Part shown: positions 46,801 through 58,800 of the stretch, in pieces
Layout of the letters: every line of letters starts with the position of its first letter
How positions within the stretch are numbered: the first letter of the stretch is position 1
Source of the DNA: Climacteris rufus
Lineage: Eukaryota > Chordata > Aves > Passeriformes > Climacteridae
NCBI GenBank assembly: GCA_013398175.1
Contig: VZRZ01007310.1
Coordinates: 172,782-236,781, forward strand
DNA length: 64,000 bases
Direction: 5' to 3'
Position numbers and translations under genes: made by a program
Notes under the pieces: generated by a model
What the model was told of the DNA's origin: nothing
What the model saw: only the letters and a program-made list of their open reading frames with translations
Databases searched by the model: none

Positions 46801-49800
46801 GAGCATGGCAATAAGAGACTGGATGCAGCTTATCGCTCTATGAATGGGAAGGGCCCCGTGTACTTACTGTTCAGTGTCAACGGTAGTGGTCACTTCTGTG
46901 GTGTAGCAGAAATGAAATCTGCTGTGGACTATAACACCTGTGCAGGTGTGTGGTCCCAGGACAAATGGAAGGGACGTTTTGATGTCAGGTGGATTTTTGT
47001 GAAGGACGTTCCCAACAGCCAACTGCGACACATCCGCCTAGAGAACAACGAGAATAAACCAGTGACCAACTCCAGAGACACTCAGGAGGTGCCTCTGGAA
47101 AAGGCTAAACAGGTGTTGAAAATCATTGCCACTTACAAGCACTCCACCTCCATCTTTGATGACTTCTCACACTACGAGAAACGCCAAGAGGAGGAGGAAA
47201 ATGTTAAAAAGGTAATGTGTTTGTGTGTCTTGTGTGAGTCTGGGGCAGGAGGTGAAGGGAGCTGCCTTGCACTGGACAGAATCCAGGGTGTGAAGGGGTG
47301 TACTTGTGGGCATCAGCCTGCCTTTTGGCTACCTGCCTGCTCATACCTGGAACCCACACACAAAAGGTAGCCCCTCTTTGTGGGGGAAATGTTCAGAGAA
47401 GCCACCAAGGTGATTAGAGGGATGAAGCACCTCTCCTATGAGGAAAGGCTGAGAGAATTGGGATTGTTCAGCCTGGAGAAGAGAAGGGTTTTGGGGGGAT
47501 CTAATTGTGGCCTTCCAGTGCATGAAGGGAGCCCACAGGAAAGATGAAGAGAGACAATTTACTAGAGCCTGGAGGAGCAGGACATGGGGGAATGGCTTCA
47601 AATTGGGAGGGTAGGTTTAGATTGGATATTAGGAAAAAATTGTTCCCTGTGAGGGTGGTGAGGCCCTGGCACAGGTTGTCCAGAGAGGCTGTGGCTGTCC
47701 CATCCCTGAAGTGTTCAAGGCCACATTGGACAGGGCATGGAGCAGCCTGGTCTAGTGGAGGGTGTCTCTGCCCATGGCAGGTGGTTGGAATTAGATAATC
47801 TTTAACATCCCTTCCAATCCAAACCACTCCATGATTCTGTGAAATGGGTGCCAGCACCTGGCAGAGCAGGGTGAATAGCCTTGCCCAGGCCCTGCCTACA
47901 GTTGACTGTGTTGGTTACTCTGAATCTCAGCCTTTCCTGAGTGCTGTGATCTACACAGAATGTATTTCTGTGTCATTTTCGTCTTCTGGATTGGACCAGT
48001 TTGAAGTTGGGAGATCAGTGTGGGGTTTGAGGAGTTGTTAGAAACCAGAGCTGGGTCTTTGAACGGCCACTAATCCACCCCCTGCTCGCAGTGGGGTCAG
48101 TGTGACTGATAAAGCCGCTTGTAAAGCCTTCAGGAGCAGCAGTACAACAGTTCCTGTCTCTCCCCAGGCAATCTTTTCCTCTGCTTAATTGTCCTTCCTA
48201 TAAAGAAGCTTTGTCTAATGCCCTATCTAAATTTCCCTTGCTGCAATTGAAGTCTGATGCGGATAGGGTTATTGTGTTCCTCATGGCTCTGTTTGGGACC
48301 TGATGGGCTGTCACCTGTGTGGCATTGCCAGCAGTGTGGCACATGAGCTGAGTTCACCATTTGCCTTGCAGCTGCTCTGGATGCTGCTCTCAAAGCCTGC
48401 TCCTTAACGATTCATTAGTTGAAAATCTGCCCCAGATCCAAACTCTATTGGGTTCAGCTGTGGTAAAGTCAACTGGGACTGCCCTTCCCTTCAGTGTGGG
48501 TCTGTCTTATGTTTGGTCAAAATGATAATTACAAAGTAGTGTTAGAACAGGTGGCTGGGAGTTTGCCAAGCTTCCTGATGATCTCTTTAGTTTCAGCAAT
48601 TGAGAATTTTTCACCCAAGAGCTGAAGAACAGAATCAGTAGCTGCATCTGCTCACTGTGACAGTGAATTAAGTTTTTAATGGTTTAAAATGTATTTTACA
48701 TGGAGCAGAGTATAAATAATAACACTTAAGCACAAAGGTGGTCATATTTTGCAACTGATAGAACTTGCAGTGCTTGGAGAAAGACTATAAGGGGAGGAAT
48801 AATACATGGCAAGGTGTGGAGGTGTAAACTGAATTTTTGTGAGAACCTGATTGTTTTGTGTGATTTCACATCCTAAAATTGTTTCACTGTATCCAGCCTT
48901 TACCTTCCCTGTGAGGGTGGTGAGGCCCTGGCACAGGCTGCCCAAAGAAGCTGTGGCTGCCCCATCCCTGGAAGTGTCCAAGGCCAGGTTGGATGGGGCT
49001 TGGAGCAACTTGGCATAGTGGAACGTGTCCCTGCCCACGGCAGGGGTGGGACTGGATGATCTTTAAGGTCCTTTCCAACCTAAATAATTTTGGAATTCTG
49101 TGATACCCTCCAGATCTGACTTCAGGGAGCAACAGGTTGCAGTGTGAAGGAGTTGGACCTTGGCACAGTGAGAGAATGCAGGGGAGGGGGGAAAATGCTC
49201 CTGAAGGACAGGTTAGAGAAGGATGGATGAGAAGAGTTCATTCTAAGTATGTGTAAGCAGAAGGAAGAGGAAAAGAGAGGAGAAGGCTGTGAAAATAAGC
49301 AGACAGAGCAATGGTGTTTTCTTCCGGAAAGCTGCTGCATTTGCTGTGTAAAGTCTGAAAATCAGGAATATACTAGACATGAGGCTTAGCAATTTCCTTA
49401 AAGCTGTAAACCATCTTTACTCAATTTCCCAGTCTCATTTTGAAGTCTCCTCCTCTGCTTGTTTCTCTTCCTGAGACATTCTGGCGTGGAAGGTCGGAAG
49501 TAGCAGTGATAGTTGGAGTGCCAGCGCCGCCTTTCTGAAACCTGTTTGAGTGGATGCAGCAGCAGTTGATTAGGAAAGCATTTATTCTTTGCAGAGGAAC
49601 TTAGTCATAGGTCTCTGGAATTCACAGAAGAGGAGGGAGTTGTGTATACACAGTCGGTGTTTGCTCTTTGCCGTTTACGTGCCCTATGTTTCATGCTCCA
49701 GGCTCCTGTGACATCTGGCACAGAGGAAGTGGCTCTCTGTGCCTTGGTCATTCTTGCAGCAACAGTTTTACCTCCTCAGTCACTCACTGATGCAGCCTGC

Positions 49801-52800
49801 AACGTGGTTGAGGTTTCTGTAACTGCTCTTTCATGGTTTCATTGAGGACCAGTTGTTTTTGTTTAAGGAGGGTTTTCTGTTTTCCTGGAGTAATTCTTAC
49901 CATGGGACTAGAGGTGGCAGAAAGCCCCAAACCATGCTCTGTCTGCTTGAAGCATCTCGGGTAATCACCTGAATTAAAAAAAATGTATGAGGAACCAGAG
50001 TTGAAACACTGGAAAGTTAAAGTGCTGCTCTGGCAGCAACTTCTTGCCTGCTTTTTGTACTGCTTTCTGCTAGGAAAATCTCATTGCTCCCAACTCTTTG
50101 CCACAGTGCAAGATGTTAATGTTCCGCGGTCATGTTCCTTGAAGCTTAAATGTCTTAGGATTTGGCTTGTTTTGAACTTCTCCCAAGCTGAAATTTTTTC
50201 ACTCGGTTTCAACTTGCCCAAACCTCTTTTTGATTTGCAGTTTGACTCCTTGTTGCCTGAGCAGATGGATGAGCTCTTGTGAAAGTCTGGGTACTCTTGA
50301 ATGTTCCTTTATACTTCTCACTGTTAGTCATTTCTTCAGAATTCCCTAAAGCAGGTCCAAGAAATTATATGAAAAATGCTTTGCATGATGTTTGTGCTGT
50401 TTCCCTTGTCCAGTGAAGAGAGAGGAGTGGGTAGTTCAGTGTTGAAAACACTGAAATAATCTTTCTTTTCCTTTCTTGTTGCCTGTGCCCATCCTGTCCT
50501 CCAAGGCTAATCTCCATTCCTTTTCTGTGTCTTGCTTTGCTCTACTAATCCAATTTTTAAGAAGGTTTCCGTGTTCTCCTGACCCAAAGTGATGAAGCCA
50601 ACTTGCAGTGCAATCCTACCTGGAGCAGTCTTGAAATCCAGAACAGCTGCTTTTATGGTAGAGCTTGTCACTGACTTCTTCCATTTAAGAATTATTTTGT
50701 CTTTTGCTTTAAACAACCAAAACAACAACACAAATCCCTGCCCCATGGCCACACACTTAGATTTCTAGGAATGCTGCAGTGACCTTGGTGTAAAGATCTT
50801 TGATAATGATCTGCTTGCTGTGAAAGGTTGACAGCTTGTGTTTTGTGGAAAAGCAATCAATGGAAACTCTAAGGGAAGTTTGTTTTGGTTCTTTCTCTCT
50901 GCCCAGGCTTGAAATATTTGTCTGCTCACAGGTTCCAGGGATTTTTAGGAAGGCTATCCTGTGAAAACCAGTCCTGTGCAGAGTGCTTGGTGGTCAGGTT
51001 TACAGTTAAGAAGAGACACTTTGCAGTGGAACTTTCAGTGTTGAGTCAGGCTGAGCTGTGCAGGATGGGGTGGGCTTTGGTGGGGTTCATCATACTGAGG
51101 GTCAGCCTCAAAGGACAAAGGTGAGATTGGCCAGATTGGAGCTGTAATTTCTGGGATTGTGCTTCTTTGTGCCTCAGATGACACTGTCTGCTGGTTGTAG
51201 GAGTATTAATAGTGACAAGTGTCACTGCCCCCTTGGAACATGTGATTTAAGGGAAAACTGAGGGGTGTTGTATGAGCCTGTTTGAAACAGGCAGGCTATT
51301 TCACAATCACTGGAACATAGGCATGCTTTCTAATGGATTTTACAAAGCTCTTTTTTTCTTCCCAATTTGTAGTCTCAGAGGGAAGGAGAGAGAATATTCC
51401 CTATAGGGTGAACCAGCACTCCTTCCTTCTGCTGTTACAGTTGACCTAGGAAGTGCTGCATTTGCTTTGGCTTCACCATATACCACAGGACATTTTCTGA
51501 ATAGAAGATTCAGTTCCTGGATATTCTATATCCAGGCAAAGCCAACTGTTCCCTGTGGCAGCAAGGGAACGCCGCTTGCACTCACACAGTTTTTTTTCAT
51601 TTGGCGATCCCAGGGCTGTTTGGTCTTTTCTGCTCCAAATCCTGGCCATAGTGAAATTAATTGATTGATGCTCCAGGACAGAATTTCATTGCTGTGCTGT
51701 TCAGCAATGCATGTGGTTTCTCTGTTTATTTCCAGGCTGTTTAAATCCTGTAGGTCTGTGTCCGTGCCCATATATTTGCCCAGGAAGAGAGGAAACAAAC
51801 CATCCTACTTATTCCAGTGGTTTGGCACTGACTGTAAGGAATACTTTGTGCTTATGTTATTTTTAAGCCAGCCATTAACAACACTCACGGATTTTTGGTT
51901 CTGTCCTAGCTGTGCCTAAAGGCAGGAGCAAACTGGAGGGAAGGCTGAGATCTGAGTGATGCTTTCATCTGTGTCTTCTGCTGTGAGGCAGGGAACTGCA
52001 TTTCCTCATCCCTAAAACAGGAGCAGCTGGGAGCCATTTCACTGCAACCGAAGTGGAATCTGAGTGATGGGAGAGCAAACCTGTTGCACTTGCCTTGTAT
52101 CCTGTCTCTCACTGTTAGTATTGTGTTAGAAGTCTTTAAAGTAATATTTTAATGTAACATTTGGTAATATTATAAAGTAATATAGTATTTAAAGTTGGCC
52201 TGTTGATGTCAGTTTAAGGGGCTGTCAAGGTGCGCTGTTTAAATTTTTTTGATTGTTTTACCTCTGTCCGTGGCAGAGGGTTGGACCTAGAAGATTGATG
52301 AGGTCCTTTCCACCTCAGGCCATTCTAGGATTCAAGGACTGGGATTGGGGTTGGGCCAGATAGAGTTCAAGCCATATGCAGTGGGGTTTTGCACCTCTTA
52401 GAGGTATGGCCTGGAGCGGGGGGAGTTTATTCCACACCCTCTTCTTGTGAATTTGTTCTCAACCTACTTGTTGCCCGCTTGGTGTGGGCAAAGCTTCACA
52501 TCCCCCCCACTCCACATTATCTTGGCTGTGTGATTTCAGCTCCTGAACTAATTGTTCATATAAATATGTTAACTGAATTCATTATGAGCTTGTTAATGAT
52601 TTCAAATGAATGTTTTAAATGATAAGAAAAACAACTTTTTTTCCTTCAACAGATGAGTTAAGAAGGGAGAATGACTTTAAACTGAAGGAGAATAGATTTA
52701 GATTAGATATTGGGGAGAAATTACTGTAAGAGTGGTGAGGCCCTGGCACAGGTTGCCCAGAGAAGCTGTGGCTGCCTTATCCCTGGAAGTGTCCAAGGCC

Positions 52801-55800
52801 AGGTTGGATGGGGCTTGGAGCAGCCTGGCATAGTGGAAGTTGTCCCTGTCCATGGCAGGGGTTGGACCAGGATAAGCTTTCAGGTCCCTTCCAATCCAAA
52901 CCATTCTGTGATAAATTGCATGTGTATGGCTGGTAAATGCTAGAAACACTGTAGAGGGCTTGGAATGCAGAAGGGAGTGTGTAAGGTGTCAGCTGCAGGG
53001 GATGCTTTGGGGTTTTTTTCCCTCTTTATTTTTTTTTTTTTCCCCTCAGGAGTTCTGGGTAACTTGCTGGCACTGAGGTTGAGCTACTCACACAGGTGTT
53101 GTGTTTCAGGTTATTTTATTAACACCAGCTTCTCCAGAAAAAGTACTTATCTTCCAAGGAAAACTCTTTGTCAGCTGTTTCATTCAGTGAAAGCCACAGG
53201 GTGTGGTCTGGTTCAGTTCGCTGGATTTCTCCCTGGTGCAGAAGTGTAGTGGATCTCAAGACACTGCTGAAAGCCGATTAGGATCCCAAGAAAACTGTTG
53301 AAGCACATTGATATGTGGATAGTCCATCAAGAACAGCTCCATGCACAATGTTCCTCCCTTGCTCATATTGAAACTGTAATTTTGCACCATCTTTTTGCCT
53401 GAAAGAAGCCACTTTCTTCTCTTCTGTCTCAAGTTCATGAAGCTCCTTGTTCTGCGTTGTATGGTCATTCTCACCACAATTAGTCCTCTCATTTTCCTGC
53501 GTGTTCTTGTTTGCACCTGGTAGTAATTGTGCTGTCTTATGCCTTTGTGAGTTAATAACTACTTCCTTAGTGGTGCAAACCGCTGGAGGCTTGGCAGCTG
53601 GAACAGTGCCAGTGCCTTGCTCTACCACAGCAGTTCCCAGGGAAGTCCCTTTTAACAAGGGTGGTCATTATCCACCCTGATGTCTGGGATAGAGAGTTAT
53701 TTGTAGCTCCTTCCAGTGACTAGTGCCCAGTGTGAGCCTTTTTAATTGACATATAAGTCATGTAACTGTGCACTTGAGCAGTTAATGAACCATTTGGGGT
53801 TTGTGCAAGAACTTGAAAATTTCTGATTCTTTATAATTAGAAATCCTTTTTTTTCTTTCTTCAAAGCACAATACTGAGCTGCTTTTTTGTGTGGTTAACT
53901 GCAGAGTTATTGTAATGCAATCAAAGTTTAGAAGACCTAGATAAAAATCTACCTAAAACTCTTGTCTTTTGTTTCTAATCTTGGGGGGAATGGAAACTGA
54001 ACTCTTCAGTTCCTTCTGTGTACAGGTGGGGAAGGCTCTGCTCTCTTCATGTCAGCTCTGTTACTTGTGGTACTGTCTGCTGTAAAATATATTCAGAGAA
54101 TTTCCCATATCTCAAAATTAAGGAAATCGTGAAGCCCTGGTAATCAGTCTTTTGCTTGTTGCAGCCTGATCTGGAGTTCAGCTGATTCCAGAGCCATGTT
54201 CTTGATACACTTAGAGGAGGAAAAAAGAAAGATGATGAAGTACAAAACTGTGTTCTAGTGAATGTAGCTTTGTGTTTGCTTTCAGGTGGCTGTAAAATCA
54301 GGGGACACTATAGGGAGTGTTGGATCTTTTACTTGAGCTTGTGAATTTGGCTCTTCATGGCTGACAGAAGCACGCAAATAGATCTCTTGTCCTCTCATAA
54401 TACAGAATACTGTTTTCTTGTAACATGAAGTGTCTCTTCTGCCTTGTTTGGTATGGAGGTGGTGTTTTAGCCTCAAACACCAGGACAACTGCAGGGGGTC
54501 AGATCAAAGTCTGTAGTTGCATCTCATGTGGCTGCAGAAGCTGCAGGTCTACTGGGCATGGAAAGAGATGTTGCTCGGCCATCCCTGCTCTCTTTTTCCA
54601 GGTAAAAAGCCCTGTGTGCAGGTGGCAGTAACATGTTTGAGAGCGAACACCCGTAAGGACAGTAGAGGCACATATATATCCATCTTTGAAGGTTCTCCTT
54701 CCCTCGAACAATATGTGGCTTGTCAATTTCCATGACTCAGAGGGTGTATCTTTGTCTTTATCAGGTCATGATTTTTTGTCCAAGATCTCGATGCATTCTC
54801 TGAGCATCCACAAGATTTCAGGATCTTCAGCTTAATTATGTGTTATGTGGGGAAATGTGTCCTTTCGGTTTGCTTTGAATCTGCCTTGCGATTCCTGCTG
54901 GTTGTGTGAGAAAAGGTGCAATTATGAGCAATTATTTCACTGTCTTCTCTGTGTCTACTCTGCTTTTCCAGTCATCTCTCTCCAGGCCAGAGAGCTAGAG
55001 CACTGAGGCTCTGCAGATGGAAACCCTCCTGGCCCTTGCTCATCCCTGTTGTTCTTTGACCCTTTTCCAGTTCTTCTGCCCATGGAGGTGGAGAAGAGCA
55101 GAACTACCCTCTGTTACGGATAGATTCTGTCTGGGTTTGTGTAACAGCATGGTGGTATGTTTTGTTCAGGGTGATGTTTGCTTTTCTTGAGGGTGAGCAA
55201 TTTCCTGGAGTTACAGATTATGTGTCCGATGGTTAATGGTCAGTTTGGAGCCTGTAATCTTGGAATTAGGGTAGGGATTTTCCCCACATGCATAATTTAA
55301 TTTATCTCAATCAGGTAGACCAAATTTACTGTGAAGTTCAGCAGTTTTTTCTCACAAAGTCCTCTACTTAGTCAACCGCTATTTCTATTACCCTGAGTAG
55401 CTTAATATCATCAGTAAACTTGGTCACTATTATTCACTCCTCTTTCTAGATCTTTCATGAATTTATGGAGTCACAAATTCCTCTGAAGCTCCATGGGTTT
55501 TCAGTCCTTGGCATTACATGTGCATGGTGTGACAGAGGACACTGTCAGGGGACACTTAACTCTACAGCAGTGAAGATTTTGAAACATTAAAGTGGAGTTC
55601 CTTTTCTAAAGAGTCTTGTGGCACTCGTTTTCTCATGCTAATACTTCTTGCCTGAGCGATGGTTTAAGGTAGCCAAAGCAATGAAACACATTGCCTTTGT
55701 AGTGATGGGGAAGAATAAAAAAACTCCCTGGTTGAACACCAGGAGAATTTTACTTCCTACCTAATGACTGGAAAGGACTTGTGTTATTTTGCTTGTGCTC

Positions 55801-58800
55801 CAAAGTCAGGCAGTCCAGTTCCAGTCCCTGGTGTGAGCCCAATTGTCCTCACATGGAATGCCACTGGGAATCCTTCCAGCTTGCTCTGCCTCCTTTGCTC
55901 TAAATATTCATGTATGTTCTCAGCTTTTCAGCATTCTGTTTCCTGCATGAGTTTTGCCCTGTGGGACAAGAGTGCCTATAGGAGAGTAATTATAAATGTT
56001 TATGGGAATTGGGCTGCTGTATTGAGGCAATTAATTTGATGTTAAGCAAGAAGAGGTTTGTTCTTTACAATTGATTGCATCGGTTTTAAAAGGTGCCTGG
56101 AAGGATACTGGAGAACAGCAGCATGCCTGAGCATATCTGACAGCTTGGACCACTTTGTGTAAACTCCTCTGGAGAGGGAAAGCCTTGGCTCTCTTCATGC
56201 CCCTCTTGTCTCAGAGTGGTTGTTCTGACATGGAAATATGTGTCCCAGGACGTGTGTCTCTGCTTGGCTTCTGCTTTTTTAGTGATGTGAGTTTGCCCTG
56301 TTTGGGATTCTGTGAATATTTGCATTTACTCTTTTAGATTTTGATCTGTAGAACAAAAGACCTCTCCTGCTCTAACGAAGAATTACTTCTCTTTCCATTA
56401 TGTCCTGTCTTCCTTGGTGCTGAACCCCGTTAGGTGAATGGCAGGTAGGATGAAGATGTCAGGCTATAACCAGATCACTACCTGATTTTTATCCCCTTTT
56501 CTAGCCTAGGATGTAGCTTTTTACTGTAACTCTGATGACTTTCTAATGCTGACAACAGGAAGTCATGTTTGGTTTGAAAATGCTGGGCCCTGAGGCTGTT
56601 CATGGAGCATAATAAGCAAGTGATGCATTGTCTGTTGTTTGTGCTGCGTCTGTGCCTTGAGCAGATTCTGCTGGGAAGGCCACGGACTTCTGTAGCTCAT
56701 GATTTCTAAGGTAAGTCAGACATTTGCCTTGGAGATATAGGTACATGGAAATCCCACTGGGTTGCTTGGCTGGGATTGCATCCAGAGTGTGACAGGCGTC
56801 ATCCATCAGGAGAGGAAGTCAAACAGCAAACTCTAACGTCATGGGCTGAGTGGTGCTATTGAGGTGTGTGACTGATGAGAGTTGTGTGTGTGTGTTTTAA
56901 GGCCGGGGCTTGATTACAGGCTCCCCAGGGAATGGTCATGGCCCCAAGGCTGCCAGAGATCCAGGAGCATTTGGACAATGCTCTCAGGCACAGAGTGGGA
57001 TTGTTGGGGTATCCTGTGCAAGGCCAGGAATTTGACTCGATGATCCTTGCGGGTCTAACTCACAATATTCTGATTGGATGTCTCAGTATTTTGGGAAATT
57101 ATACTGGTAGCTTCTATGCTCCAGTGAAGGTATCTCCTGCTGTTCCTCTGTGGGCAGCCACTGCACAAGTGATGCCTTTGGCTTGTTGGACCTTCTCAGG
57201 CTGAACTGAGATTGTGCCTTGCACATATTAACTATTCTTGTGCTGTGCTGCTCCTGCCCTTCTTGTTCCTGAGGAGTTTGGTGGGAATGAGTCTGAGCTG
57301 GTGTCTTTCTTGCTGCTCCCATGTGGATCAATAAGATGCAGCCCAAGTTTAATGAAAGTGCAGCCAAAGAGCATAAAACATTTCCTGAGTGAATCCCTTT
57401 GCTCTGCAGGGATTGCATCTCTGAGCAAAGCCCTGTGTGTGTGTGCGTGCAGATGCAGCTCTGCTTTCTCCTGGGTTGTTGCGTAGCTGGGTGAACTGTG
57501 AGTTACACTGTTCCACAGCCTGTGGATTCAGAGGAGGATGAGCCAGGAGGCACAAATGTTTGCATCCTCGTTGCGCCTTGCTGTGTGTTCTGGTAGATCG
57601 AGCTGATGGTATGAATGCTCACTGTAACACCCCAAGGACCAAGATGTCTTGGACGCCTCTGCTCCACTCAGGTGAGACCTTATCTGCAGTGCTGCATCCA
57701 TCTCTGGGGATTCCAACATCAGAAGGATGTGGAGCTGCTGGAGTGAGTCCAGAGGAGACCATGGAGATGGCTCTGAGAGCTGGAGTCAGGCTGGGAGAGC
57801 TGGGGGGGCTCACCTGGAGAAGAGGAGGCTCCAGGGAGACTTTAAAGCTCCATCCAGTGCTTAAAGGGGCTCCAGGAGAGCTAAAGAGGAACTTGGGACA
57901 AGGACGTGGAGGGACAGGACAAGGAGGAATGGCTTCCCACTGCCAGAGGGCAGGGTTAGGTGGGAAACTGGGAAGGAATTGTTCCCTGTGAGTATGGGGA
58001 GGCCCTGGCACAGGTTGCTCAGAGAAGCTGTGGCTGCCTCATCCCTGGAAGTGTCCAAAGCCAGGTTGGATGGGGCTTGGAGCAACCTGGCATAGTGGAA
58101 GGTGTCCCTGTCCATGGCAGGGGGTGGAATGGGTTGAACTTTCAGGTCCCTTCCAACCCATACCATTCCAGGATTCTGTGGTTTTAGATCAGGGATCCAT
58201 CTCCTTCCATGTCCAGCCACCTTCCTCCATTCCCCTCTGGCTGCTTCTTGCAGGTAGCCCCTTAACTGAATGGGAATGTGGACCTTTTGGGGACTCCCTT
58301 CCTCGATCCAGTCTTACAGTAGGTCTGAAGTGAAGATGTTCACTTGGGTTCCCTCTCTAGCTTGGGGATGTGGGAACATCTGCTCTAGTCTTTGTTCTGG
58401 CACGTTTGGATTGGAGGGGAGGGGCAGTTTCCCTGGGGTTGGTTCTTCGTTACTTGCACACAGGCTTTGGGAGCAGCATCACCTTCCCAGCACGATGAGG
58501 TGATTGTTTGGGGTCCTTCTGCTCAGCTAACAGGGTGATGTGTACAGCAGGACCCTTGGCCACTGCTCTAGCCCAGCACACTGGCCCTGGAGATGCACAG
58601 GGGGTGATTGAACCTGACAGCTGGCTTCTCCCATGTCTGCATTCGGGAAGTGGCAGCATTAGCTCAAGCAGTTGCAGCTGCTTCCCAAAGGAATGCGTCA
58701 CATTGCCATCTGTCTCTTTGTAACGTAACATGCTGGCTGGTGAGCCAGGAACAGGGCTTGGCACCTTCCTTTGGATTTGTGGCCCTCCATGCAGTGTTTG

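Noticed and set aside
47212..47370. Extension of the YTHDF2 large exon by about 53 codons
   Set aside because: The conserved protein ends ERQGR and a consensus donor follows AAG at 47211; the extra residues are intron translation.
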